Source: Pomphorhynchus laevis
Lineage: Eukaryota; Acanthocephala; Palaeacanthocephala; Echinorhynchida; Pomphorhynchidae
Direction: 5' to 3'
DNA length: 64,000 nucleotides
NCBI GenBank assembly: GCA_012934845.2
Contig: WNNJ02000555.1
Location: 62,001 to 126,000 of the forward strand
Positions 1 to 12,877 of this stretch are shown one piece after another. Each line of letters begins with the position of its first letter. The first letter of the stretch is position 1. A program made the position numbers and the translations under genes. Under the pieces are notes generated by a model. The model worked only from the letters and a program-made list of their open reading frames with translations, was not told the origin of the DNA and did not search any database.

Positions 1-43
1 ATAAAGTAAACATATCATTAAGTATATAAACACTATTCTGATA

Positions 44-602
44 TATAAATATTTAATAGGTTAAATATCAGAATAGTATTTATATACTGAATTATATGCG
101 TACTTCATAATGTTCATTATTTATTTTGTAAGAGTAATGAGGTGTAATACTTATGTTCTTGAACAAGTCGCAAAATAAATTTTGGTTTTTGCAGAATCTT
201 TGGTTTTAATAGTTGATACTGATCCATTATTGATAAATAATTATTGGAGAGCTGAATCAAAGAAAAGAGGAAATGATTTTTGATATTTCGCTCACTTTGT
301 TAGCATCTTCAGAAATTTACCTATGAAGATACCCTGAAGATGCTAACAGAAATTAGCGAAATATCAAAAATAATTTCTTCTTTTCTTTGATTCAGCTCTC
401 CAATAATTATTTATCAATAATGGATCAGTATCAACTATTAAAACCAAAGATTCTGCAAAAACCAAAATTTATTTTGCGACTTGTTCAAGAACATAAGTAT
501 TACACCTCATTACTCTTACAAAATAAATAATGAACATTATGAAGTACGCATATAATTCAGTATATAAATACTATTCTGATATTAAACCTATTAAATATTT
601 AT
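44..602. repeat. Foldback repeat FB1, 269-bp inverted arms
   Basis: Two near-perfect inverted arms, 44-312 and 334-602, are separated by 21 bp. The arms differ by a few substitutions and short indels. On the + strand the inner end of the right arm reads CTGAAGA, then T, then a GCTAA/TTAGC hairpin, then GAAA (334-361). The left arm carries the same arrangement on the minus strand. This order of boxes resembles a hammerhead core and the terminal repeats of Penelope-like elements. A second partial copy of one arm segment follows at 603-630. No reading frame is seen. It is most likely an inverted pair of retroelement ends or a foldback MITE; the palindrome itself is certain, the family is inferred. 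Confidence 0.85.
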
Positions 603-2110
603 AAATTTTGGTTATTGCAGAATCTTGAGTCTATTTTATATGTGCAATTGTTGGAACCATATAATGAATTGTAATTTTACATAATAGCAATATGTCACGA
701 GAAGCTAATTTAATTATACACAAATGCAAACAAATATATTCTCGACTGTATTTGTGTATTTGCATTCGTACCATCACCAGTAAAATCTATGAAGATTTGA
801 TTGATCAACAAATTGTGATGCTTATTTCCTGTTTAGTTTTAACACAAAATCTATTACACATTCAATCTATGCCAAATAATATTATTATTTCAAATATTTT
901 AAATAAACAAAGTTACGAAATAGATGTAAAGGTTTCTTATTTAGAGTAATTCGCTAACAATAAAATAAGCATAAGTTAACTAAAATTATATTTACCATGT
1001 ATTAAAAATCATATTGATCTTTTGATGAAATTAATTTTACTGAAGACACGTTAGTAATATAAATAAGTATAAAACCTTAATTAATTGCGTCGAATCATGA
1101 TAAAATAATAATATATTATTATATAATAACAATTAAGAAATAGTTCAATGTTGTTAAGATACAATCTATTGGAGGTTGAATCATTTATATTTTAATAGGT
1201 GCATCTAAGTTTAGCTGAACAATATCGATTGTTACTATAGATATATCTCGGTACACAGAAAGTAAAATATTTAAAACTTCACAAACATTGAAATAGTCTA
1301 TATTTTAAATTATTGACAGTGCAACACGAAATATCTTCTATCAGCTAAAAGTTATATTTGTATATTTCAATTGAATAGAATAAAATTTAGGCACTGGTTG
1401 CATGTACTGTGGATTTCCTTAAAAACACTTCAATAAATTTACATTTAAAACTCATAATTTTATTTACATTTATTTAATATAAAATTCTGAAAAATTTTCT
1501 AACGCTATTAACAACTGTCTCTACTTTTAGACTCTCAAATACTTACATAATCTATTGCTACTATTATATTAATCAAGAAATTTTTTATAGTGTCAAAATT
1601 ACAACAAAACTATTCAAATTTCGATAATACGTCTCTCATGAAAACACAAACTGCTGATTTAAACTTATTAAAAAATTTACTTCAACCATATATATTTATA
1701 TATATACTGCGAACTATTGAACTAAACTTACTATTACAGATATATCAAAATGCATTCATATCAAATAACATACACGATAAAATGTAACTTTATATTTAAC
1801 TGACGATGTATGGAAATGCACCTTTTTGGAAAAGCAGCGATATTTATCACTTAACGTTTTGAAATGCAACACAGATCGAATCACAGCGTCTAAAGCGAAT
1901 CACGTTGATATTAAATTTCCGCTATCATTTTTATTTAATAACGACTAAAATATTTATGCAGCTATACTATATCTTAAATAAAGGTTTGCAATACTTAGGT
2001 ATTAAAATCGAAATATATAAGAAATCTGCATCAACTATACATTGAACAAAATAATCACATTTGTATTTGTATTCTCGTAATACTAATACAAAAATTCTTC
2101 TTGAGATGGT
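603..2110. other. Gene-free AT-rich stretch
   Basis: I see no gene. Open frames here are short, low in complexity and match nothing I recognise. The beginning repeats part of the FB1 arm. Confidence 0.6.
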
Positions 2111-2114
2111 TCTT

Positions 2115-2620
2115 AAGAATCAGAGCAGCTAACTGAGTCATCATATTTTATACTATTTATAAATTAAAAATAAATATAAATAATAAATAATTATAAATAA
2201 TTATAAATAATAAATAATTATTTTTAAGATTTAATATATTTATATTTATATCAAGTTACCATTTAAATTCAAATTTTAAATAAAAATATATTTTTATGAA
2301 TTAACTAATAAATAATACACGATGTCTTAGAATAAAAATCAATAATAAGAATAATTAAGAATCTAACAATCTTAAGAATATAAGATTAAAATATATTTAA
2401 TTAATATATTAAGATCTTGATATATTAAAATATATTATGATTAATATATTAATTTGAACTAATTAAGAGGTATCTTAATCTTATATTAAGAATAAGAAAT
2501 TACTCTATATAATCAAATTTCATCAGAGGGAATGCGCAATTGGCATGTGTTTGTTCCCACTGTTATGTTAGGTTAATGAATAGGAGCGAAATTCAATAAC
2601 ATTGAAATTCCTTCATAACC
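2115..2620. repeat. Dispersed repeat family A, copy A1
   Basis: It starts with a degraded version of the family opening (AGCTAACTGAGTC, then TATTTTATACTATTTATAA) and continues through a shared body to GAATTAACTAATAAATAA near 2310. After an AT-rich insertion it carries the family's structured module in the opposite sense (2520-2612). There TGTTAT and ATAACA can pair where copy A4 has CTGCTATG and CATAGCAG. Other copies lie near 5075, 6825, 18085, 20620, 32220 and 55005. It has no coding capacity. A non-autonomous element is the likely nature. Confidence 0.55.
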
Positions 2621-3751
2621 GCTTCATAAAAATAATTGGTGATGAAATTCTTAATAAAAACCTTTGATAAATTTTAAAATTACAAACATTTAAATTCATT
2701 TAATACAACTAAGTTATTGCATACAAGCTTTTTAAAAACATTAAAAAATTTAAAAACCTTTTTAAATTTATGTATAGTACAAAATGCGTAGTCTCAATTA
2801 TGCTATCTGATCATTACATATAATGACAATTATTAATAAATTATTATATAGAAATTATCTGTAAAGAATATAAATGATAATAACACATTTAATAATGTTG
2901 TAATAGGAATACAAAGTATAAAATGTAAACTATTGTAATATTTATAAAATGAATTAAAAGTATTGCCATCAAGTTAGTAGCAATTAAAGAAAATTTGTTA
3001 ATTACAGCCTTTGCTTGACTTTTTAATTTTATTCCTTAATTCAGAATTTCTATTTTGTCTTGCTCCATCGAGTTGCAAATGAGTTTTAAATTTTGCGTGA
3101 ACTATTCAACTCACCACATAGTTCATTACAAAATCTACATAAAAAATAGTGTTCAGAGAATGACATATAATACGGTTTCTACCAAATTTAGAATTATGTT
3201 CTTTCAGTAACAATATTATAATATTCTTCCTATTTGAAATAACAGCAGTTTTTAATTTATCAACACGACAAATATGGGTGATATTTTTAAAGATATTTTT
3301 AGCACATTTAAAAGCTAGGATGAAATACGCCTTCAAGAAAGTCCACTTATTTCTATTTATATGCTAAAAAGTTAACTATTAGTTTCTATGATATACTCCC
3401 AAGCTGTGTTCAATAAATTGCAAAAAAATATGAAATGCCACACAATTTCAAATAAATTTAGAGCTATGTAGTATTTAAAGGGGATACAAATTTAGTAGAA
3501 CTCATTATATATATGCAATCTTGTATACGGCTTTATCAATACGACTGGAGCAAATGCCACATGATGTCAGCCTTGCTTTCAAATAAGTATATCACGTTAC
3601 CATTTCAAGTGGAGATTTATTTAAGTTTAAATCGTCATTATCTCATAATGAGTGACGACATACAAGAAACTTTACGAATTTTGCACTGTCGAGGAGAAAA
3701 TCGTGAAGATAAATATAATATATTAAGTTGATATACCTGTGCAGTCATTGT
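2621..3751. other. Gene-free AT-rich stretch
   Basis: No gene is recognised. An open frame at 3513-3731 has a more mixed composition than its surroundings but resembles no family I know. Confidence 0.5.
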
Positions 3752-4199
3752 TACTATTGAAATTTTGATGACTATTTTTTATTCTGCACGCTGATTTAAT
3801 CTTATCTATAAGCCAACCTCAATACGCTACGTTTCAGTATTGCTGGACCTCATCAGCTATTGATCAAATACCTACGTTTCACATTTTGGTTTTTTTAATG
3901 TTGGCTGACGGTCACTCAACTCGTTTGCTTTATTAGCATTTAGATTTACATGTAAATCTTACATTTTCTGTAAAGTGTACGACGAAATTTTTTATTAAAT
4001 TTAAATGCTAATAAAGCAGACGAGTCGAGTGATCAAAAGTCGAGTCAGCCAACATCAAAAATAACGAAACGTGAAACTTAGGTATTGGATAAGTAGCTGA
4101 TGAGGTCCATCAATATTGAAATGTAGCGTACTGATGTTGGCGTATAGATAGGATTAAAGTAGCGTGAAAAATAAAAATGGTCATTAAAATTTTAATAAT
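3752..4199. repeat. Foldback repeat FB2, about 190-bp arms
   Basis: Inverted arms at 3752-3942 and 4001-4199 are separated by about 58 bp. The right arm contains AGCTGATGAGGTCC followed after 10 nt by GAAA (4097-4121, + strand). The left arm carries CTGATGAGGTCCAGC and then TGAAACGTAGC on the minus strand (3832-3856). A single degraded arm of the same family lies at 55740-55925. The CTGATGA and GAAAC boxes are those of hammerhead cores, which are known from Penelope-like elements. Stem II would be weak here, so activity is doubtful. Confidence 0.8.
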
Positions 4200-5074
4200 A
4201 AATAAACAAATATTTATTATATTATTAATATTTATCAATGCATGATATAAATTTAAATATTATATTTTACTTATTTTATATGGTTCATTATTAAAATACA
4301 TTTTATTTATTGCTTATAAAGCAACGTGCCGCTTAAAATGGCTGTGCATGTATTAAACATGTCATTTTTGTTAGCAAACTGATAACGTTTACATTCAATC
4401 TACTATTTTGATTGTTAAAAATGGTGATGAGATTATTCACAAAAGTGGAAATATTAAAAAAATAAAGTTACGTAATTGGTTCGGAAATTACGATATTAAA
4501 TGCAAACATGATAAGTTTGATTGAAAAAATGACGAAATTGAACGCACATGTAGTGAAGTTAATTGTGAAAGTGATTAAATTAAATGTGAAAGTAGCAATA
4601 TCGAATCCATAAGTGACGAAAATATTGAAGGTAAGAAACAAACAAAATTGCTGATTTAATGTAAATAAGAATCTGAATAGAAACAAACTGAAATTAGTCA
4701 GATATAATCATTTATAGCGTTCTTAGTCGTTATTAGTTGATAGCTGCTGTCTTATAAAAAAAATAATGTATTTAAGGCATACAATTATTAAACATTTGGT
4801 GGCAGCTTAAAGAGGTCTGGTTTTAATTGTTTCGTAATGTATAGAAATTTATTCATGTGGATTAACGATTGTTTAGTGTTAGCTACAAATGTTGTCAACG
4901 ACATAATTTCATTTATTCATAAATTTAAAATCACATTCTTGTATTCGTAAGTACCATTAAGTAATTATTTGTATTTAATTATTTTGTGCAAGTTATTTTG
5001 TATCAAAATATAATATCATTACAGCGTTTAAAAATTAATATAAAACATTATATATAATTATAACATTATAACTC
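4200..5074. other. Gene-free AT-rich stretch
   Basis: No gene is recognised. The low-complexity frame at 4468-4686 (minus) is rich in Phe, Ile and Asn, as expected of AT-rich non-coding DNA. Confidence 0.55.
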
Positions 5075-5335
5075 AGATTAACTAACTAAATCTACGTATT
5101 TTATACTATTTATAAATTGAAAATATTGTTAAAAATAAGCAATTAAATAAAAAATTATATAAGATATTATGTAATAGATATTTATAAATTTAAAATTTAA
5201 AAAAGTCGTTTTTTATGAATTGACAAATAAATAACAGACTATTTTAAGAATAATGATTATACGTCATAAGGAGGAACCTTTATGCTATAAGGTTTCGGTT
5301 CCTATTCCTTGACCCCACATAGCAGCGAGCCAACA
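5075..5335 (+). repeat. Dispersed repeat family A, copy A2
   Basis: The copy runs from CTACGTATTTTATACTATTT near 5092, through TTTTTATGAATTGACAAATA, to the structured module GGAGGAACC...GGTTTCGGTTCC at 5270-5335. Body and module are in the same relative order as in A4, read on the opposite strand. No coding capacity. Confidence 0.6.
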
Positions 5336-6824
5336 TTATAACATTATATTATATAATAATATTATTATATCTATATAAATCACAGAACTAATCTCCACTC
5401 GATACCTGTTTATATCCTTCAATAACTACGTAATTAAAAATTTAAAAAGCTAATAGTCATAAATTATTTACTAAATAATTTAAGTTACCGATTTCTTCCT
5501 CTCAAATCCTAAAATGTCATTGGTATTTAAACTAGTTTACAATAAATAATAAACTAGTAATTGAAATAAAAATAAAAATTAGTCAGTGTTAAGACCTTGC
5601 GTTACTTTCTTAATAATGATAGCGTGACAAGTGTTGATTCCCGCAAGTTTCCTACTTGGTGAGCCATCAGTTAACAATACTTCATTTATAATGACTTTTT
5701 GAGCCACCTCTTAATTATGATTTTGGTACTTTTCATGTTAAAAATTATGTAATAATGTTAATAATGCTTGAGTTGCGTGATAGACAAATTTGTGTTGATA
5801 TAATTCATTACCTAATAATTGTCATGCTTGATCTTCGTGGTATACGCTATAATCTGACCAATGGTGTTAGTTTTAACGGTATTACATTAAAAACGTATAC
5901 ACTGTCATTTTAGCTTATTTCAATGGTAACAAAATTGTGATACCCAATATAGTTATTAGCATTTGGCTAAAGGTCATTTATACAATAAACACTGTCGCCC
6001 TTATTTAGCAGTTAGTTGTTTAACTTCTTCGATAATATGTATTAACCAATGACGGTTTGAAAAGCTGTGAATCTACTTAAATTCGATTTTTTCTTTAATG
6101 CCAATATAGACCAATAACACTTTATTTTTCAAGTACGATACTAAACTTATGCTCATAAGTACCTGCACCGATATACAAAGTATACAAGAAAAATCGTAGA
6201 AAATCTGGTGGATAAAGCGTATTTAATGTATCACTTTTATATTGTATAAATATACAATATATATTTATATTGTATTTTGTATAACTTTTGGTGAATATAG
6301 TAAGTGATATTGTAAACATTAGATTACATATGTCTACAGAAGTCAGTTTTACCGCAACCGTTATCTTCAGTCTGATACGACATTTTCACAGAAAAAATAC
6401 AGTACAAATATTTTCACATTAGGAGGCGAAGAAACATGAATTATTTAATTTTAAATATCAATATTTAATTACGCTAGTATACGTTATTATCTAGGATTAC
6501 TTATAATTTTTGACGTTAATGATGTGCCTTAGCATAGGAGTAATAGGGGTCGAAGATTAAATAAATCCTGTTTATCCTTTCGAGTAGAATATAGATCAGA
6601 AGAATATAAACAAATATTTTACTTTTAAATGTCAAAACGTTAGATGAAATATACAATGCTTGCTGAAAACTGCTATACTACTGATAATGAAGATGAATGT
6701 GATAAATATTTGTTGTTTACTTATTAAAATCATCACGCTCGGTAACTTTTAATATGTGCATATTTAAATATTTAATAATACCGTGAACATATTTGCAAAA
6801 AATTTTGATTAGAGTACTTGAATA
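5336..6824. other. Gene-free AT-rich stretch with family A scraps
   Basis: No gene is recognised. Positions 6535-6580 contain a scrap resembling the family A module (TAGGAGTAATAGGGGTCGAA). Confidence 0.5.
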
Positions 6825-6965
6825 CAGATCAAGTACTCCCATTTTTGAATAGTTTCTCCTGATGACCTCTTATCATTATTGTGATACAACGATTTAAAAT
6901 TTATATAAGTCATATAAAATAGTAAATAACAATTATAATTATTTATTATCTAATTATTAAAATTT
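6825..6965 (-). repeat. Dispersed repeat family A, copy A3 (partial)
   Basis: TTTCTCCTGATGACCTCTTA, then TTGTGATACAACG, matches the inner boundary of copy A4 at 18198-18235. It then fades into AT-rich sequence. Confidence 0.45.
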
Positions 6966-6975
6966 TATTTATTGA

Positions 6976-6998
6976 TTTTATTTATTTATTTATTTATT

Positions 6999-7029
<31 letters not shown>

Positions 7030-7055
7030 TTATTTATTATTTTTTTTATTGTACT
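6976..7055. repeat. (TTTA)n microsatellite
   Basis: About twenty TTTA/TTTTA units form an almost uninterrupted run. Confidence 0.9.
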
Positions 7056-9974
7056 TCAATTTTTGAATAACTTAATTCTATCTAATATACTTTTATCTAT
7101 TTGTGATTGTCCAAAAACCAATGTACATCGGAACAAATATAAGATTTTTATTCAAAATAATTTGTAATATTAAGAAGACATTATTCATTTATACACTACA
7201 CATAGACTAAGAATACAATATTTATTATGATCATCATGGGACCTCAAAATTCGTGATACTATATTTCGATAATAATATTGTAATGTATTTCAAAGAATAA
7301 TATATTTAAAAATACAAAATACAAACAGTTATACTGTGTGAAAGGAACTTTACAGTACTTTTTAAATTTATATCGCCCTGATAAAATGTAATATCCATTA
7401 ATACAAAGCGAAATAGAAAAACATACGTAAGGTAGTAAACATTATTTTGGTAATTATTTAAATGAATATTATAATGAATGTAAAATAAAATATTTGCTTT
7501 AGTACGGCTGATAAAACAAATACTCACACAGTTGATTTTTGAAATTGCCATAACAAATCACTGTTATTCTGCACTAACAATTTTGCATTCAAATACTAAA
7601 ATTTGCAATATACAAATTATCGTGAATTAGTGGAAAGCTTTGATTCCAAAAAGCACATAAAGTCAAAATCAGTTAAAGCTGATTTCTGAGATAAAATCAG
7701 ATTTACTTCATTTAATTTCCGGCAATTATTATAGTCTTCAAAGAAATTTGAACAACGAATATACTAATTCTATTCATGTTCTGGTGTCTATATATAACAA
7801 CTGGAACAGATTAGTAGATAAAATGCAGTTGTTGGTGCAATTTTGTAATTTAACACATACCCGATAAATTTCAATGTGAAATGATAACAATCTGGATACT
7901 CATATTAAAAAAAATGAAAATGGTGCAAATTTTTCAAATAAATTTTACATAATTTTCACATAATATATAAATTATCAATTAAAATGACATCTTTATTTAA
8001 TTACTTATAATAGATGAATATGAATGTCACAAATTACTGAAAAAAATAATTTAACAAAAATCGTATATCTGAACATTTAAAATAAGAATAAGGTTAAATT
8101 TAAAGTTCCATTGAACAATCTGATTTTAAGCTAATACGCAGAAGATGAAATCACAATGAGTAACTAAAATCTCGTCTTAGAGCAATTCATGTTTCTTACC
8201 GATATGAGCTTACTCTAGAGATTTACATATCACTAGAAATTTTTGCAATAAAATTGTTTCAAAATAGTTAGATGACCATATGAATAAATATTTAACGATA
8301 AAATCACAAATAATATAAATAAATTACCAATAATATTATTTATTGTGCAAAAATAAAATATTGTTGCTTCTTCAAACAAACTGCAAACTTTACGTTATTG
8401 AAATTAAGCATATCTGATGCAGTTGTGATTAGTATTTTAAGGCTTTTCTCTGTATATTGACATTTAATGATATACGCAGACTTCTATAATCTAACGATAT
8501 ATAAAGTCAATATTGTGTCAACTTACAGTTCAAATTCACATGTTTGATTATAAAACTATCGTTTCAAATAGAAAATACTAATCATTTTCTACAATGAAGA
8601 ATAATAAGAATAAAATAGATTATCGATGATGTGAATACGCGAAGTTTAGTTGTTACTTTATTTCACATACGAATAGAATATAAGTAAGAAGTTTACACTC
8701 AAAAGTGACGGTATTGCTAAAACAGTGACTACTTACCATTTATCCGAAAAGACGTGATCATTCAATTCACAAGCATAATAAATATGGAGTATTATTAGAT
8801 AAATATAATAGATAGTGAGATTTTACGAATTAAGCGAATATTTAGTAATGCCTGCCCTTTAAAAAAACTCATCTTGACGAATCATATAGAAACATATATC
8901 TAACTGAGATATTGAAAATAAGAAATATTCTAATATTCTAATATTCAAATATTCTAATATAAAATATTAAAATTTCTAATAAATTCAGCATATGTATTTT
9001 TTATGTATAATTATGTTGTCTAATTAAACCAATAAGGAAGACAAGACAGTTAGTTTACTTAATTTTAAAATAAACCAGCACAGTCAAATAATTGAAATTG
9101 ACAAATTGCAAATAATTTTAATTTATTATTCAAGCTAACTTTTACCTAAAGTAAGTGATATTTTGAACAACATTGATTTATTAAATTGGAGGACACTAAA
9201 GATAACTATAATTTAAATAGCTTAAATTAATATTTAATTCTTTACTTAATAAATTAAGAATATAATTTGCTATACTTTAAAAATCAGTTTTCCAGAGTTA
9301 CATTTTAGACAATTAAAACTCGATAGAATTAGAAAAAATCTAACTTACAACTTAAGTTTTATACTGTAAATATATTTTAGTTAGTTTTGGCAAGCTGTTG
9401 AAAATCTTGAGATAGACGAAATAAAATCGTATTTTGGAATGTTGCAGTGAATAGTTAGCATTGTAGCTTTATAGAACATGATGAAACTAACTTTTATCAT
9501 TATTGTTTGTTAGTGCCATTTATCTCGAATATAAATAATGGGCTATTAGCACTTTTCAATATTAGCAGATTGATATGATCTATTTGTTATTTGACACATG
9601 ATATTTATATGTTTAACAGACGTCATTTGATATTTAACAATTAGACCCGAGCTTTCTCAAAATATGTTAGCGTTTTTGTTGCTTCTAATTTTCAACTGTT
9701 TATATCAAAAAATTTAATCGTAATAACATCACTGATAATTCAACGTGTGAAATATACACATGTCGATTAGTTATATCCCTGAGTATTTTATAAGAATGAT
9801 GACCATAAATTGCGACATTTCGACCTTAAATATAAAACAGATACGGAAATTCTGTTATACTTAATTTATAGATTGATCAATATCTTAATAGAAAATTTTT
9901 GATAAATCCGTATATAAGAATCATGCATTCTTGACACTATGATCTCATAATATATAATTTAATACCCTTCTTTT
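7056..9974. other. Gene-free AT-rich stretch
   Basis: No gene is recognised in about 2.9 kb. Open frames are short and low in complexity. There are no tRNA-like or other RNA signatures that I can see. Confidence 0.55.
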
Positions 9975-10466
9975 GATCACTCACTACATTTTTTGCAGTG
10001 AAAGCATATTTTTTGTTATTAATGTATAACTTTACATTTGAAAAATACTTATAATAATAAGGAATATCTTAAATAAGAAAGCACACAGTTAAATACAATA
10101 AGACATGATTCAACATAGCTCAATCAAACGATAATCTACCACAAAAAAATATCAGAATCGCCAACCTTTTTTCTTCTACGTCCTCAAATCCAGGGAGATC
10201 TGAGCCCCCGAACCAATCCAACACGCCGCCTTTCGACTGAACCACCCGGGGTCTTTCACCCCCTCCCCCCCCAAAGAATCCAATCGGCGCGGACTATGCT
10301 GGGTAAACGAGAGACAAGGAGCTTAAGACAAAAACTACTTGCTTTGTGTATTTTATAATATGAAGCATTGATCACTTACTACATTTTTTGATCACTCACT
10401 ACATTTTTTTGTAGTGAAAGCATATTTTTTGTTATTAATGTATAACTTTACATTTGAAAAATATTT
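9975..10466. repeat. 75-bp direct duplication flanking a LINE fragment
   Basis: Positions 9975-10049 and 10390-10466 are about 95% identical (GATCACTCACTACATTTTTT through CATTTGAAAAATA). They lie outside the two ends of the LINE 3' fragment at 10050-10335. This has the layout of a very long target-site duplication. A further partial copy, GATCACTTACTACATTTTT, sits at 10373. Confidence 0.75.
10050..10335 (-). mobile_element. I/Jockey-type LINE, 3' terminal fragment
   Basis: The rightmost part (10190-10310) matches the end of ORF2 of the LINE copies at 33-49 kb. It has the same landmarks: TCCAGGGAGATCTGAGCCCC, then ACACGCCGCC, then GGCGCGGACTATGCTGGGTA. The element lies on the minus strand and its 3' tail is AATAAGGAATATCTTAAATA near 10060, similar to the 3' end of copy C. 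About 285 bp remain, so it is a strongly 5'-truncated insertion. GC content is far above the flanks. Confidence 0.8.
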
Positions 10467-10811
10467 GTTTTATATTATTATTTGTTTTATTTTATTATTT
10501 AAATATGAAAGACATATCAAGCATTTTAAATTTAATAGCAAATTAACTTTCATTATATTGAATAAAACTACAAATATCCCATTTTTATAGTGATCTTCAT
10601 TTAAAAGTTATATAATTAAACTCTCGATAAAATTAATGACTATGATCCATTATTTGAATATGAATTTACAATATATATGATCAGTAAACTGGTAAATGAC
10701 ATAATACATTAGACATTTCGATTTATTCATTCATCAATTGTATACATTAACCTTCAAACTTTTTACGTCTAGTATATTCTGTCTTTTACTAGTTTAGTAA
10801 TCATATATAAC
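10467..10811. other. Gene-free AT-rich stretch
   Basis: Nothing recognised. Confidence 0.55.
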
Positions 10812-10886
10812 AGATAAGCAAGGACATATCTGTTATATATATCCTTAACTCCTTGCGCCCACTTCTGGGCATCTCCAATATTGTTC
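10812..10886 (+). mobile_element. LINE ORF2 internal scrap
   Basis: The stretch AGATAAGCAAGGACATATCT to GGGCATCTCCAA matches, in order, the ORF2 segment between endonuclease and RT of copy C (minus strand, about 42160-42215). It includes the conserved ATCCTTAACTCC. About 75 bp survive. Confidence 0.55.
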
Positions 10887-10889
10887 AAG

Positions 10890-11110
10890 ATGTAATCGTC
10901 AAGATGTAAATGCTGCCCACAAATGAAAAAATGTTCGAAAGAATATTAAGAATTATAAAAAAACATGAGTATGATTGCACCACAGCTGGTTTAATTTACC
11001 TTGGCAAATGTAGAGAATGTATATGGCATATGTAGGAAAAACAAACAGAGGTGATAATGTAGTGAATAGTACATAGTATTGTAGACACATTCAAATATCA
11101 GGTAATTTAC
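10890..11110 (+). pseudogene. Penelope-like GIY-YIG endonuclease relic
   Basis: Short translated islands in changing frames give the landmarks of a Penelope-like element nuclease. First comes CKCCPQM, the Cys pair that opens the CCHH zinc motif. Then comes TTAGLIYLGKCREC, the GIY half, and then YVGKTN, the YIG half. No reverse transcriptase is attached. It could come from a canonical element with a C-terminal nuclease or from another Naiad. Support is by motif only, and the frames are broken. Confidence 0.5.
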
Positions 11111-11282
11111 AAAGAAAGAAATGAAAAGGGAAGGACAAGAAAAGGAGATGCAGATTATAGGAAAACTTAAAATTGATCAATTTCCTGGCCTAAACATCAT
11201 ACATACAGGTGGAAAGACGTAACATGATACGCGTTTGAAATGACAATTTTGTTTCATTTAATGTATTTTTCTTTTCTAGACG

Positions 11283-11330
11283 TTATATATAGTTGCTAGG
11301 TTACCTTATGTGACCTAGCAACTATTCTAT
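11283..11330. repeat. Short perfect hairpin
   Basis: ATATATAGTTGCTAGGT and ACCTAGCAACTATTCTATAT pair around a short loop. A second small hairpin (GCAACTTAT/ATAAGTTGC) lies at 11513-11536. Confidence 0.7.
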
Positions 11331-12654
11331 ATATATAAACAATTTATATAAATGTCGTATTTCGTAATAAATCCTGGACCGTTGTTTACTCAGCAAGTTT
11401 GTGCACCTCCATTAAACATGCCTTATCCGTTAATGATTCAACGAGTGCAGAGACAATTCAGCAACAACATCTGCCTAGTGTTTAAGGATGGTTCGCATGA
11501 TTTTGCGAACATGCAACTTATCTGCAAATAAGTTGCGTGATTTTCTATTTAAAAATGTGTATTGAAAAGGTAACCAATGCTAGTATAAGTTTTAGCGTAA
11601 ATTAAAAGGTTAATTTGTTCGTATATTCACTACTAATTTCTAAGAGCACAAGGATGTATTTCAATAACATGCAGAAAAGTATATAGCACTTAAAATCCTT
11701 AGTTAATGGTAGTCGTTGATGACTTGTGTTAAATTAAGAATATAATTTGATTCAAATTATTTTAAAATTTACAAATATTGAACTTATCCGAAATATTATG
11801 TTCGATCATTATTTGTTCGAAAAACTCTTAGTATCGAACTACAATGAAGTAGATCACATTTGTCCGTGATTGTATATCCGATTATTTTTTTAGATATAGC
11901 TTTATTGCATTTATACGAAATTTATTTGTGGTCTATTTTAATATATAAATTATCGAATTGCTTACTTTCTAAATATTAGATGTAGTAAGCATTTTCTCTG
12001 TGATAATTCTGGATTGGAAAATAATAATTTTTACGTTATAAATCTTCTACTCGAAAATATCAAATCATTTTTTATTTTTCATTAATAATTCCATCTTTAT
12101 GAATTGTTTGATTATCTTTATAAATTAATTGTTTGATTCGATGATAGCTAATTAAAATAAATTTTTACTAGAAGGCAAATTCGTTTAAAATTTGTATTTT
12201 AATACTATATCATTATTTTATTCTTTAAAAATATCCAAATAATGTACATTGTAACAGGTTGTTGACACTAATTAATTATTTACATCCAGCAATTATAAAA
12301 GGATAAATAGTAATTGTTAATGTTTAAATTGATAAAATAATCTTAATCTAAACACCTTTACAAAAAATAGTATTACGTATAAACGCTTCCTATTCCATTA
12401 TTCTGATGATAAAAACACATTCACAGCAAAACAGTCAAATTAATATCGTAACAATATAGTAGAAATAAAGCGGAAAGAATTTACAAAAGAAATTACAAAT
12501 TTCATTATTTTAATATATATATAATGATCCTTATTAAAACAGCTTACATCTAAATGTATAAATAAATTTTGTAAAAATTAAAACAAATATTACCAAAAAA
12601 ATTAAGCAAATACGCAATTACGGAGAAAAGTGGTATATTTCAATATTACGATTT
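11331..12654. other. Gene-free AT-rich stretch
   Basis: No gene is recognised. Confidence 0.55.
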
Positions 12655-12877
12655 ATATGTTAATTTATAGGAACAATGGAAAATCAAAGACCGAAGGATT
12701 ATTTAATATTTCAATGGCAACTGCCATCATCAGGTAAATATTTTTTACAGCTTTTACAGCATTTTACAGTTTTAAAAACTCTAAAAAAATTATTTTCCAG
12801 ATGATGACAGTTGCCATTGAAATATTGAATAATCCTTTGGTCTTTGATTTTTCTTTGTTCCTTTAAATTAACATATA
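12655..12877. repeat. Palindrome with 78-bp arms and hammerhead-like boxes
   Basis: Arms 12655-12733 and 12800-12877 pair with few mismatches around a 66-bp spacer. On the minus strand the left arm reads CTGATGA, T, GGCA-GT-TGCC, ATT, GAAA (12710-12734). The right arm carries a variant on the + strand beginning at 12799. The architecture is the same as FB1. The minus-strand open frame across it is a by-product of the palindrome. Confidence 0.8.

Noticed and set aside
3513-3731. Possible small gene of 72 codons
   Set aside because: Composition is somewhat better than background, but there is no recognised domain, no neighbouring exon and no conserved partner in the window.
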